A DNA stretch of 64,000 nt from Astropecten irregularis. Lineage: Eukaryota; Echinodermata; Asteroidea; Paxillosida; Astropectinidae. The translations under genes and the position numbers were made by a program. Below, one piece after another: positions 1 through 14,100 of this stretch. Where the stretch lies: positions 17,870,983 through 17,934,982 of the forward strand of contig OZ020245.1 in assembly GCA_963971285.1 (NCBI GenBank), read 5' to 3'. Under the pieces are notes generated by a model, which had not been told where the DNA came from, made no database searches, and saw only the letters and a list, made by a program, of their open reading frames with translations. How positions within the stretch are numbered: position 1 is the first letter of the stretch; the number at the start of each line of letters is the position of its first letter.

Positions 1-742
1 GGAGACACTTACAAATGCACAACAAACAGTTCTACTTTTTAGCACTTGATCAATTACGGTATTTTACAATAGATCTTCTACACATGAGGTCAGATTTGAG
101 TAGAGCGCCCTCGCTTGTTGAGGTCAAAAGAGAGTGTATATATAGCTCATTATTGGCTTGGAGATATGACAGGAGAGGCTAAAACATCTTAAATTCAAAA
201 TTGAATTCCTATTCAATTGATTCATTAATTGATTTAGATTTTTAAATTTGCACAAATTGATTTGGATCATCTGTGTCTTGCTGGAAAAAGGTCACGATAA
301 TAGATACAAATGCAAATTGAATGAACAAACAGCCTCATATATCATGATATCATTATTTCATGAAACTACAAAAGCTTATGTGATCCATATGCCATTCAAT
401 TTCCTGTTGATGTTTTTTACGGCCACACGTTCATTCTTCAATGCAAAATTAATCACTTCCTGCAAGTCTAAAATTTTTCAATAAAAAAAACATGCGAAAA
501 ACAGCAGCAGTCAAATAGATAGCACTTTGAAATGTGTACAATTGTATAAGGCATGGGATAAGAATTAGCATATAACATTGTGCTGTATGATCTTCAGGCA
601 ATCAATGTATGCATGTATTTGGACGTGGCTCATTTTCAAAATGTACAGTAGGCAGTCCATGGATTCTATTAAGAGTTTTCAGCTGCTGAATATTTGTTAC
701 TGCTAACAGATCGCTGCTTTTTTCATAACTTCTTTTCCCCAT
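1..742. other. AT-rich non-coding stretch, nothing recognised
   Basis: Read on both strands; only short open frames without recognisable motifs (longest at 248-484) and no splice-consistent exon was found. It lies beyond the presumed 3' end of MOK. Confidence 0.5.
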
Positions 743-906
743 AATAGGGCTCCGCGCTCGAGCTATTTATAGAATGCGCCCTTTATATCGACAGCTATAG
801 TTACCCGGATGTTCGCACAAATTTCACAACTTTTATGTGTAAGTTAATTGGGCGACGTACGACTTCCGAAAATCTGAATGTGACGTCACAAGCGCGGAGC
901 CCTATT
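743..906. mobile_element. Short foldback/MITE element
   Basis: About 164 bp bounded by a 16-bp perfect inverted repeat, AATAGGGCTCCGCGCT at 743-758 and its complement at 891-906. The GC-rich ends stand out from the AT-rich surroundings. No coding capacity; a target-site duplication could not be assigned with confidence. Confidence 0.65.
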
Positions 907-1057
907 CCTCTAACATGCCATCAAACAAAGCATAAGGGCGTTAACGGACTACTAAAGCATATTTCACTGAAATAAAAATGCATGTATGTGGTCTCAGTGA
1001 TGGTCAAAACATTGAGCACTGGACCATTCACAAATTAACACTGTAACAAGCATGTGT

Positions 1058-1063
1058 TTATTT
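1058..1063 (-). terminator. Candidate poly(A) signal for MOK
   Basis: AATAAA on the minus strand about 1 kb beyond the MOK stop codon. I saw no other exact AATAAA on this strand between 2064 and 1058, so a 3' untranslated region of about 1 kb is the simplest reading. Not proven without a cDNA end. Confidence 0.4.
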
Positions 1064-2064
1064 TGGACCTGTAGCTCACGTAAACAAAATATCAACACAG
1101 TTTTGTGTACATGAATACATGACAAAGGTAAATCAATAAGTATTGTGGCATTTTGGTAGAAAACAGTTTATCAAGTACAGTACATGGTTTACATGTGGGT
1201 CAAAAAGTGCTAATACAGTTTGGGTACCCGGATCAACACACACGATCTATATACCAAACATTTTCACACCACCATATGTAAATTTACCGGTCTGACAATG
1301 ATCGAGGATGCAGTGAAAGAAGGAGCAGTATTTGGACATTTGAAAAATCACAAACTTGTTAGTGCTGAGGCAAGGAATAATAACATATTATGTTCAGTAG
1401 ACCTCTGTGGACGGTGTTTGTGGTATCGTGGTATCTCCGTGATGTTCCTCCTTCCAAGATGCAGAACTTTCCCACAGAACCTTTTCTGAATTTGCTATAC
1501 ACTGTGCTGTTGCAATGTGCTGGCTTAATCACATCGGGGAAGGTGCAGATTAACCCTGTGCATTTGATACCAGAGCATCTGGATACAGACAGATTCTTGC
1601 AAAGTGAAACATATTCAGGACAAGAGACGATGTCAACGAGCTTCCCTGTTTTGAATCAGCTCCACCCGATGAGGTACTGTCCAGCCACCCAGAAGGCACC
1701 GGTAGTTTGTCAGCAATCAGCCGTCCATTGGGTACAGGAGGGGAAAGTCTTGATGCATCTGATGATGGGCCACATGGTTAGTTGCAAGGATAGTTCAGGA
1801 ATGCTCCAGCCGTGGACAGGGTTTAGACAGCGAAGACAAGATAACAACTTAACAATGACAGGAAGTTCCAGTTGTGTCTACGTCACCAAAATTCACCACA
1901 TGGTGCAGCTGTAAGTGACAGTATGCACATCACTCCTTCCCTAACGCATTAAGATCCTGGTTCAGGAGTCACGGGATGGTAATCACTCAAAAGGCGTTCA
2001 CCACTCCCGCCCCGGGAAGACATCAAACGAGAAACGAGGGCGCTGTTTGTTAATATGATCAGAG
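1064..2064 (-). other. Probable MOK 3' untranslated region
   Basis: Stretch between the MOK stop codon and the first AATAAA. Open frames in it on the opposite strand (for example 1390-1914, 174 codons) have no recognisable similarity and are treated as chance. Confidence 0.4.
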
Positions 2065-2145
2065 TCAAAATTGCTTCCCTTTGTGTATGGACGGAAGCTG
2101 GTAGTGGCCGTAGATCGTCTTGGTTGGTTGCTGGAATGTGTTGGT
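2065..2145 (-). CDS. MOK: MOK terminal coding exon 13
   Basis: After a T-rich acceptor (tttttag) the frame encodes 26 residues, TNTFQQPTKTIYGHYQLPS then IHKGKQF, and TGA. The LPSIHKGKQF end matches the conserved extreme C-terminus LPTIVRKGGR of vertebrate MOK, which is why this exon is preferred over other candidate ends. Confidence 0.85.
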   Translation of the reverse strand, partial: TNTFQQPTKTIYGHYQLPSIHKGKQF

Positions 2146-5100
2146 CTAAAAATTACAAACAGATTAAGAGAAGACGGTCAAATTGTAAAAATACACCAAT
2201 GTTTTGATTTGGAAATCTGCCATATCTTCTATTTTTTTGGCTGCAGAATGTCTGTAATAAATATTAAGTAGGAATTTTAAGAATTTATTACAGGAAAGGG
2301 TGAATCTGAAATTGACATGAAGTGAATGATTATTTTGCAAAAATACTCAACCAGATTCTCACATGAAACTAAAATGCATATTGTTGTGAAATGATGTTCC
2401 AGATATTTTGGTGATGTGACAACAAAAATTGAAAGACTATAGAGTTTAGTTACAGGGCAAACAATTATAAGATTGCAGAATCAATAAGCAAGTTGGCTAG
2501 CAAACTACCATTATGTGAGAGTCACCCTGGTCAATCATATTTGAAGTTAGAATCACTGCTTGTGCCGCTGTTATTAACTACAACAGTCAAGGACTGTTGA
2601 TGATCATCTGCAGTAGCCCAGGGTAGAGTATTCTATAGCGGTGCCCTTAGTGCCCCTGATCATTGCCCTAATCCCATCTTCAAAAACTGACAGCAGACAG
2701 CTTCTCTCACCAAACTCTACTTCGCCCCAGAGAAAACTTTCCCAGGGTCTTTTAATATGAAGAGGGGCTATTATGAACTCTGCTTACCTTCTTGGAGTGC
2801 TGGTGGTGCTTGTTGTAGTGAGAGTTAGCTATGCTGGGAAGCATGGAGGGGCCCGTGTGCAGCTTAGGGAAGGTGGTAGAGGGAAAGGAGGACATGGTAG
2901 GGAAGCTGGTGACGCTGGAGGAGGAGATCTGCGTCGACTGGGCCACCTTGGGCAGGAGGGTGGAGTGGTAGGTCTTATCCGTCTCCTGAAACCGACGGGG
3001 CTTCCTCTGTCATTCACAAAAGAACAATTTTCCAAAAGAAAATTTGTCAAACCTTCCAGTTTATAAACTGCTGGTCTTGGAAGTCCCTTCACATCCCCTA
3101 GTTTTTGAAGACCCATGGACTTTGGAATAATAACTCACCCTCCTCCGCTGTTGGGGCTGGTAAGGGACATCATTGTCTTTCCTGTCGCTGACATTGTTGT
3201 TGGTGTTCGCCTTCAGGTTGACCTCGTCCGTTGAGTTGGGGGACATCTTGCCGGATTCCTCGTCCGTCTTTCTCACTGTCGACTGTTGGTGCTTCCTCTT
3301 ATCCGCATCCCTGAGACAATGAATTCACAACAACAAATGATTTGGCCATTCATCATGTTCGTGCTCATTTTGAAACATTTTTCGGAAAAGGAAGGAAACT
3401 GATGAGAGCCATTTTAAGTCTGGATGTCTCAGGTCATGCAGGTGCGGGAAGCTTTTTACCTGAAATTCAAGCCCTGCAACCATCCATGCATGAGCCCTGT
3501 GAGTAACAAATCACAACCCCTATAGATACATCTCGGCCTTACTGTATCATCATCAGCACACACTACCCTGGTATCCCAGTGCTTTATACATTAAAATGAA
3601 CACATTTTACTTCAATTGGTACCCTGGCATTAGGGCGACGACGACACCACTTTTATCGCAACCAAACATGCCTATGCTAACAATTAGATAACCCATCAAC
3701 CCCTCAATAAAATGTAAATTTTTTGCAGAGTTGACAAAGTTTTCAATGCTGTTTGACAAAGGAACACGTAGTTCGTGTCACTGTATCAAAGTAATCAATC
3801 GTAAAACATATTGAATCTATATGGCACTATATCAACAGATACTTCAAGCTGCATTGAGGTTATAAGGCACACAGATTAAAACTAATATCAACGAATAAAG
3901 CTATTCAAACAGATACCAGAGTAATGATTGCATTAAAAAACACAGAGTATCATTACAAAGTATACATGCTCAGGATATCAACCAGGATAGGCTTAAATAC
4001 TGAATATCTATTTTTATAAATCTAGGACAGTAGCCTGAATTCACATATACCGGAATTTGTCAGAATTTTCACAGGAAAAAACATCAGGGTATACTAGCAC
4101 TGGCATTCTTCCTGTAATGCTATATTTAGCCATAATAGTCTGATTGGTAAATTTTCATTATGTCATGCTGACAGGAACGTACGTACCTTCGGCAAAATAA
4201 AATTTAGAGAAAGAAGGCCGGCATGACGTATCGAAAATTGGCCGATCAGAAGAGTGACGGTGCCGGATGAATTTACACAAATTTACACCCAAAAAAAATC
4301 AGCATTTGGGCAGTTCCACGGTGTCGGAGGTACATTTTGGATGCACTTTGGTGCATCATAAAATCAATAATTAGGAAGTGCATTTTAATGATTTCAGATG
4401 GTTTAAGCTAGACTATGATTTGATAAAGGCCCCCAAAAATCATATTAAAGTACTTATGAGTACGTCTGACCCCAATATGTCTGTTTCTTCTACAAAAAAA
4501 AATTCTGAGTCTTGATTTTCTGACTCGATGAGTATTAGGACGGTTTCCGCCCCCAATCACAACCCCCTCCCCCTCCTCCGCCCCCTCCCAAGTCACATGA
4601 ATGTTTCGCGGACTAAAAATATCCTTTGTCTTCTTTGATAATCCTAACCTGTCCTTGCTGCTCCACCTAGAGATAAGACCTTGTAACATTGCCCTTATCA
4701 AATGTGATGTGTACATACAGTACTTGCTTGTATTTACTAATCAGATTTGAAACTGGGCGCATCAAGGTTTGTGTTAGCTGTAATTGATCCTGGTTGTATA
4801 ACACAGCGGCCCTCACATTTCTGCTACAATGCACTTACACATGTCTAACAGAAATCCAAGGTAAATGTATAGGACTGATAAGGATAAAAAACATCTTTGT
4901 TTTGTTTGAGTGCATACACGTGCACGTGTACTGCAAGAGACCTACTTTTGCTACATACGGTCTGCGCACGTGTACGCAAATCAAGGTTACTCTCTGACCA
5001 CAAAATTGTCCCCGAACATGTTTGGCGGGGCCAACAGAACAAGTCCTGTCAAGCGTCCAGACTATGGGTCTGCCGGGGAAAGTCCTGATTATTGGGACTT

Positions 5101-8100
5101 TCACCGATAATCAGGACCTCGTCTGAACACGGTGTCAATCACTCACTGCCTTAGTAAACAAAATAAACAAACAAACTGGCAAAACAAACAACACTGACAT
5201 CTCTCGTACAACCCTAAACAAGATGGAAACAGGCCTGACCTGAGTTCCTTGAAGTAGTTGTGCCTCAGTGCTTGCTTGGCAGATATTCTCTCATCAGGAT
5301 CATATGTACACAGCTGAAAGATCAGCTCAATAGCCTCCTTGGACGCGTGGGGCAGTAACTTCTGAATCCCAGTCCCCTTCTTGTTCGGGAAATTGAAGTT
5401 CATCCCTCTTGTTTTACTATAAAGAGAAATTAGTAACGACATGAAATGAAATTTATTGTATATGTTATAATCAAATAAACCACAAGGCGATCTGAGTGGA
5501 TTGATTTAAGTCATTGAAAGTAGAACAAAGAAAATAGACTGGAGTGGGATTCAAACTTGCGACTTTCGGAAATGTACCGGCACTCAACAGACTGACTATC
5601 CAGCCATGTTGGTGGTGTCCCAAACTGCCAATTGATAATTTTTGTTCGTTTTGCCAGTCAGAAGCCATGAAACCACTCACATACCGCTATATCCCAAGGA
5701 TCATTAAAGCTGCTTGCAACATTAGCAATGCTGCAAACTTGGGAATTTGATAAACAGTTACTTTATAAGGAAGGCTAGGGCAATTTTACAGAGCCCTAGT
5801 ACTAGTGCAAAACTGCAAACAAAAGACACTAAGCACAAAAAACTGTTGCTTATAAAACACTGGCTCCCAATTCAATTTATGCGTAATGCACATTGCACGC
5901 AACTGGCGCTCTGCTGATTCATGCTAAGCATAAAACATTTGCAAAGAAAATTTTCCATCCTTTAACAGTTACTATACCAAATTGAATACGCAAGGTACTC
6001 GTCCTCATTCAGTGCTTCACTGTTGAGCTCCATACACTTTCACACTGTTTTCCTACTGCCTTCATTTCTAAGATTCACTGAGGTGTGACTTACTTTCTGA
6101 GTTTGTTGAGGATACTGGCATCCGGCGTGCCCATGATGTCATGGATCTTTGCAATCTGATCTACTTCATTGGCTCCGGGAAATAAGGGATGTAAGCTGAG
6201 ACAAAAGAAAAGGAATACAAGTAATTAAGTGCTGCACATACCTCATCAGGCAAAAGATTGACATGAAATTTATACAGGGCTTGGAGTTAGGAGGACCTGG
6301 TGCGTTTCGATCCTAGCAGGATCTTATCGAAGGCTTCAATAAAGATTCTGCAAGGATTGAAACATGTCAGGCTCCAAGCACAAACAAAAGGAAACAGAAA
6401 ACTTTAACTATACACAGTAATTGAACCTCAAGGGGGACACAACTGGATTAGAACCCTCTGCAGCAGGATTCAAACCATCACCCTCTGGAATACCGCCTAT
6501 GTCTGCTTACCTTAGGACCTCAAAGAAGACGCAACCAACACTCCACAAATCCATCTTGTAGGTGTAGTAACCATCGGTTAAGAGACATTCTGGAGCCCTG
6601 TACCTGTAGAGACGAACATACAAGCCCATATGATCAAGCTAACACCTAGATCAAGAGTCCAATCTATTATTATTATTATTTATTTCTGGTAATGACACCA
6701 AGGATTCCTCAAAAGTGCCCAAGGCACTGTAGCTCACAACCCTGATGAAACCTGTTATGGAAAGAAGATGAGAAGAAGATACAGTTTTGGAGGTGGGAGG
6801 AAAACCCCAGAGTAATATTCTGGGTAAAACCCACAGAATCAGGCAGGGACTGAAAACCAATCCACTTGTTGACCGAGCCGGAATGAACCCAGTCCACAGA
6901 GGTGGAAGGCAAGGAAAGAACTGCTACGCCAACCAGACTCCCTGTTGATGATGCTCCTACCTTAGCAATGGTCAATATTACGGTCCTTGTGTTGGGAATA
7001 ACTTTCTTCATGAAGTGAACAGAACTTCATTCTTTCAAGACAGGCCAATTTCTCTTGGCAAAGGGTGTTTTACGTGAACATTCACGACTGGAACTTTCTG
7101 ATTAACACAAAATCCACCATCGAACTCAGTGCCTCTGTTTCAGAGAGAGTTAGTCCAGAAGATATTGCCTTACATTGGCTTTGTTCTACCAATTGTCCAT
7201 CAAACGATAATCATAATTTGTAAAAACAGGTGATCATAATTATGATGGCCTTTGATTTCATCACATTTTTTATTATTATTATAATTCTTTTTATAATTTA
7301 TTAATTTTTTTTTTTAATCACATGGTTGCTGTTGCTTTAGCAACGGTCCACTGCACCATTACTTTCATTCAATGAAAATGCATGTCATTGCAGGAAATTT
7401 TGCAGGAGCAATGTATGGAAACACACTAACTAATACAAGAAATAATAAATAAATAATTACTACAAGAAAATAAATAAGAAATTTACTCTCTAGTCAAAAT
7501 ATACGTTTCAGTTGTCCAATGAAAAATGTGAAATGGTGACCGATGATGACCAGAGCACAATGACTGAAACGTAGAACAATATTTGAAGAGACCTTAGAGT
7601 CATGACTTACCATCTTGTAGATATATACTCTGTGTATGGTTGCTTGGAATAGACACTACGGCAGGATCCAAAATCAGCAAGCTTTAGTAAATCATCCTGT
7701 GTATGAAAGGGGAAAAAAGAAGAAACATTTAGAACATAAAAATCACAAAGTCTATCTATATACATGTATCTCAATAATACAGGCATCAACAGTGGATACC
7801 ATAGAGCTCCAGACAAATTACGTACAATACTCTCAATTATGGTAAATGAGCTACTATAGGTCATTGGATCAGTGGATACAATACTTCCAATAACCAATGA
7901 GCCATCCAATCATTGGGCACGTTCTCACACACCAAAAAAGCGTGACTATTTGGGTCACGATTTGGAGCGCGACCCAAATAGTCGCGCTTATTTATGTGGG
8001 GACACAAATAATCGCGACTATTAGTGCGATTTGGAGCACACTCCAAATCGCACTAAAAGTGCGTCTTTTTGCAAATAGTCGCGATTATTTGCTGTGAGAA

Positions 8101-11100
8101 CGGTGCACCAAAAAATACCATTTTTTTATATCCCATCATGCAAGGCGGGCCCGCGAGTTTAGCATAGGATGCATGCCAACTTCATGCTTCACTGCACAAG
8201 GGCAGTTTGATAGAAATCGCACTGGTATGATTTGGGTCGCACTTATTGGGCTGTGGGAACACAACAAAAAGCGCGACTATTTGGGTCGCGATTTGGAGTG
8301 CGACCCAAATAGTCACGCTTTTGGTTGTGTGAGAACGTGCCTATTATAAATCCGGTCTAAATTCAGGAATAAGTGGATAGAATCATTTTCACTGATAAAA
8401 AATTAAGATACAAAGTATTATAAAATGTAGCCCAATTGTGTAAATTATGTTGAAATGAAAACTGCAGAAATATTTTTTTTTATATAATCAGAATTTTACT
8501 ATTTTCATATTTCACTCTTTCAACCAATGTCTTAATCAGAAATTATCGAGTAGATGCAGTAATTGTTTGTCACGTGCAAATAATTCATAACTCTTTCTAA
8601 TAAAATGGTCAAATTCAGTATTTGTGCATATTTTTCCCCCACACAGTACTCAATTCATCTATAAAAAAGCTTCTCTAAAAGCTAGGAAATAAAATGGACA
8701 ATCTGCGGCCGGGAATGATAATATGAATTGAAAATTTACGCTCATCCTAAAAATTTACCAGACTCAGCTCACAAAAACAACATCCAATCTCACTCTTCTA
8801 AAAATAGGTAAAACTGACGAGAACCAAGTATAAACAATTCAATTTCGACTTCATTTCATCTGCAGATTGATCCAAACGACAGAGCAGGAAACATTTCCCC
8901 CTAATGAGATGAGAGAACCTGAACAGCACGGCACGCTCAATCATGAAAACTGAACGCATATTAAACCTTTCCCAGTTTCTTGTCTGAACAACAGGACGTG
9001 GATCGCCACAATGCTACGTGTTTATCTCCACCTTGACATTTATATGATTCATTTATCTACATTTGTTTATTATTATTATTACTTGAAGCATCATTCAATC
9101 AATACAACACTGCCTCACTCTTCAGACTAATTCTCAAGGACTTCCATGTCTTGTCTTGGACAACCAACAATCATATTTGAATCGGGGTTCCGCCCAAAAT
9201 TTCATTTCGTTCTTGTTCGTGCCATAAATTTTAAATCATTGAAAGATAACTGAAGGCCTCTAAGTGTGCAGACAATTTTGATTCTTTACATATTTTAAGA
9301 AATAATAATAAAATCAATGGAAAAATTACTAACGATATAAATACATGAAACTTTGAAATCAATATTTAACAAAAATCTGATTGTCTGTGACCGGAAATAA
9401 GCAATTTCATTTTGACAAGATGGAAAATTAGTGATAGCTTTGAAATGACAATTTGCTTCTTTTTTCTTCTTCTTTTTTAAAAAGCTTGTTGTGGAAATGT
9501 CAGTGATTGTGAATGCTGGTTTGTCCTTCTGGAAGTGACAATTGTGGGACAAACACCTGCTGAATATCTAAGATTGGTTGAGCCTGTTTGGACTCAAGGC
9601 CGTTCAGATCGTCAGACACAACTTGACAGAGCGTTGTCTAATCTAGACAGGGCACAAATTCATGGCTCATCTTACTGTGAGTGAAGAATCAGAACCGTTG
9701 CTTAATGCTTATAGAAGCAGAAAATACTGTGCTGCCCTTTGATGAGGCCCTATTCCATGGATAATAGTCGTGGGCATGGAAACTTTGAATAATCAAGGAT
9801 TTCTTGCTTGCTTGATTAGCATAGAAATTGGGCTCTCCATTCCTGGAAATGAGGAAATACTGATCTAAAGCTCAGAATTCTTCAGAATAATTAAGCAGAG
9901 CTGTGAAATTCAGCCCTAGTCCAACCATCTCCACATATGCAATATCTGGGCCCAATTTCATGGAACCCTTATGGGCACATGCTACACGTAAATTTTATTC
10001 CAGGGAATTTTCAAGCAAGTTTTCGGTTAACGAAGAAATTCTGGGCTAACCTTGTTTTTTTTGGGTTTTTTTTCTGCTAATGCGCTGTCATTTTCATTCT
10101 GCAGAAATACCTTGCTTATATAGTGTAGTGAGAAAGAAAACTCTCCTGTGTAATATACTAACGATTTTTATAAAATTGACTCCGAAATTGTTTTTCTAAT
10201 TTCTATGACTAAAAGCAAGCAACATTGACAAATGTAATTATATGCAACTTAAACAGGCTTCTCATTTTGACTGATGGTAAAGTACGCATAATGAACTACT
10301 ATTTTTTTTCAGGTTAAAGCGATATCAAAAACCATTTCACCATAGGATAGGCACCTATGACACAGTTGGCCAATTGTCAATGGCACATTCAACTACAAAC
10401 TTCACGTACAGCCAATAATGTCGCTGGAAAATACTCTTGACCTTCGCTTAGATTTCGCACAGTTGGCATATTGTATTGAAGGCCTTGATTGATGCATTAA
10501 ATGCAGCCAGTGGGAGTGGCGGCAGCTTCTTTGTAAAGGCGGAGAACGTATCAGTCAGAGAACAATTTGCATGGTTCCATTTCAGCAGCGTAAATTTGTG
10601 ATACATTCTAGGTACTGCATTAATACTACACTACTTCAATTCCTACACTCGTATCATATGCTACACTAGTAGACCACTCCCTCATGTAATTCACAAAAAA
10701 TTTGATTCTATACCTATCCCCGATAATCTGATAACCTTTCATTCCGCAAATAATCCCACACTTGATGGAAACTTTCTACGATTACAATGGATATTGCCAA
10801 ATATGATGCACATGTACATGTATCAAACAATCCATGCTGGATGTTTGGTTCTTTCTTATTTTTAGGCACATTGCATTTGAAAATGAAAATGTGCATGATG
10901 CATGAGTTCTTGACGTATCCTTTCTTCCGTTTCTATGACTACCAGTACAAATTGCGAAACAACTAACATTAGGAGCCTGCGGGCCATTGTATAAAGAACA
11001 AAACAAAAAATTGAATGCAGTTTCGCGTCCGTGACTCGCTGTATGTCCCTTGTGACTGCTGTGGCAAATACAGTATACCGATATTCCCATTTTTACTAAT

Positions 11101-14100
11101 ATCTTTATAGTCAAAGGGTTTCAGGGGAATCGGTTAAATTGTTCTCTTTTTTTATCTGAATGCATTATATATACCCTCAGGCAGATATTATTGCATTATT
11201 GGTTTGCGGCATTTTTCCCCCAATATTTTTTCAGTATTAACCTAAAATACTCTCAACAAAATTGAAATATAATCCTGGCAATGTTCTCCTGAAATGCAAA
11301 TGGCAGTGCATGATTTTTAAGAAATAATTATAAGAAAAACAATGCCCACTCATCATTCCATCATGCAGAGTTTGCAGATGATGCACTGTTTAAAATTTAG
11401 GGACTTTAAAGGTAGTGTCATACTTTGGTTTTTATCAAAGAAACACAGATTCATGGGCAAAAATATCAAGGAAGATACAGTCACAGTCATCTGTGAAAAT
11501 TTCAGTCCAATACGTTGCCCACTTTATGAGAAAACAGTGAAAAACAGCCACAGTATTTCTTAAGTCTTTTCTCTTTTATTTTTTCAGGCTGAAATATTTT
11601 AATGGTATGTTTCTACCAGCACTATCTTCATACCCTGCAAGTTATACCTAAATATGTGAACATTTCTGTTTTGGTTTCTTACCAAAGTGTGAAACTACCT
11701 TTCAGGAGGAAGAATTTCCAGATTGGAATGATAAAGGTAAAAAAAAAAAAAAATTGTCAACAAAATTGTTTGAGATAAATACATGTATGTATGTTATTAC
11801 TGCCACCGCCGAACATAAATGACAGGAGAAAAATTGATCAATAATTCTGATTTTCATGCTACTCAACAAAAAGTCAGCAAAACTGCCGATACCTACAACC
11901 CTATGGATCTTTTTGTGGTACATATGTCATTAAGAAACAATTTGAGAAAGATTTTAACAAATTATCCAGAGAATCAGCGTAGCAAATGGACAAAAAAAGA
12001 AACCCAGCAAGAGCACTACGAACAGTTCAGATGATGATGAAAGCCTAGCAAGCATTGTCTAACTGTTTTCAACACGTAAAAAAAAAAAATCCAAAGATAT
12101 CCCACAGTACCTTTGACATATTGGAATATTATAATGGATGTTGAAACATACACACAGAAGCATATAAATGAAGCATGATAATTTTTATACAGCGAAGTGA
12201 GCACTGACTGAAAAAAAAACCCAGACAGGTATGGTCTTATACTGGGTAATAACGTGGACACAATGAATGATCTGAATAAAGCTGAAAAAATATTCACTAT
12301 CGATCAACTGATCATCGATCACAAAATGAAAGAAAATTGCAGCATTTCAATATGTTTGCATAATTAAAAGATGCTAGAAAATATAAAGGAAAATTGTGTT
12401 CATCATGCAAATTTATGCAAATTTATGCAAATGTCAAGGCAAGAACATAGCCTTTTTATAATCTGTGCGTTTGGGGATTTATGGAAATAACGAGTTTTTT
12501 CGCAAAGACTTATTCCAATTAAATGACATCTGAACACCTGACATCCCCATCCCTTACTCCTTAACAAACAAAAAGAGAATTGGCCAACAATTTCTAAGAG
12601 CCGGTTGGTTTCACGCACAAGATCTCGGATCCTGCATACCCTGCATGGGACGTGGATCTGTAGATCTAGGATCCCGTGCGTTAAGCAAACAGGCCCAGAG
12701 CCCACAGCAGGGAATTTCTCGTTTGCGATATCTAATACAAAAGTTTGGTCATTTTCTTTGAGGTTTTTTTTCTAGTCTAATAAGGCAAGAAAAAAGAAAG
12801 AAAGATGAAGAGTATAAAATATGTTTGAAGGCACCTTTCCATATGCGAATTTTTTCATCCGCTGCGTATAGGTTACGTGTGCGTCATGTCGCAAAAAAAT
12901 ATATCATTATAAGAAAAAAGCATTGTAACCCTTTCCTTATGCATGTCCGTTGGAAAGGGTCGCGTGCGTCTTTTTAATGGGCAATTTTAATGACACGCAA
13001 TGTATACGCAGCGGATGAAATAACGCGCATACATGGAAAGTTGCCTTAATGCTCCTGGTTTGGCTCTACTACTAAAAGCTAAAAGCATGAAACTTACAAA
13101 TGACATTCAGACACAAAGCACATAATAGGCAATTCAAATGTATATCACTAAACATAGATCTTACTTTACTGACTACACTGAAATGTCACATGCGAAGAAA
13201 AGTCATGACATAAAATAAATTGCAAATTACCTTTTCCCGAGCCAGCTTTAGTTTTTTGGTTATGTTTTTGTCGTTTGGAGTGCATGAGAGTGGAAACAGT
13301 TTGTAAAAGAGGAGAAAATTTAAGTGTTATTCAGAATGATGTAGAAACAACTTTCAAGGGGGTGGGGTATATTTGTTTTTGGAGGATGAATACAAATAAT
13401 GAAAATAATAGGCGGCTGCAAAACTGCTCATCAATCACACTCATGACTTGAAATTTATAAAAAAATGATCATGAATTTACGAGGTCCTGGCATTTCAATT
13501 CTAGCAGGATCTTTCTCAAAGGCTAAATGATGGCACGAGGCCAGGACACAAAGAGCTACAAGGTTTGAATTATTCAAGTATTAACTAATAACTGGCTTTG
13601 AATTTCAGAGGGGCTGCGGAGGGCTCCGTTGCCATGGTTCTGAGCATGGCAACAGCCAAAATGGCCACTCAGACGATTCACATTTTCTGATGGAAATTGC
13701 ACTTTCACAGGAAAAATTGCCTTTTAATTTCAGGCATGAAGTAAGGATAAGTCTTCCCGATACCATTACATAGCAATTAGGCCTACAACATTATAAGATG
13801 TTCTCTTATTGTTTTATCTCTCAATTTGAGCTTTCGACCATCAGGGTATATCAGGGAACAATTTACGATAACAATCACTCCAGGATATTCAGCCTTGGCC
13901 CTAGGAAGCCTGGCCCAACTACCAAATCTAAGCAGCTTTAATACCTGCATCAAAAATTGTAATTGGCTTTACAAAACTGGGACTCATGGGAGAGCAGTTT
14001 CTTTATAACTTTCCCCAGTATAAATAAGAAATAAATAAATACATGTAAATAAATAAATAATGTTATATAGAGCTTTCCAACTTTGTGAGTAAAATAACTT

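Noticed and set aside
1850..1908. Alternative MOK terminal exon after a cttacag acceptor, ending in HCHC-like residues
   Set aside because: In frame, but its short peptide does not match the MOK family end, whereas the exon at 2065-2145 does.
1390..1914. 174-codon open frame on the plus strand
   Set aside because: Lies antisense to the presumed MOK 3' untranslated region and shows no family resemblance.
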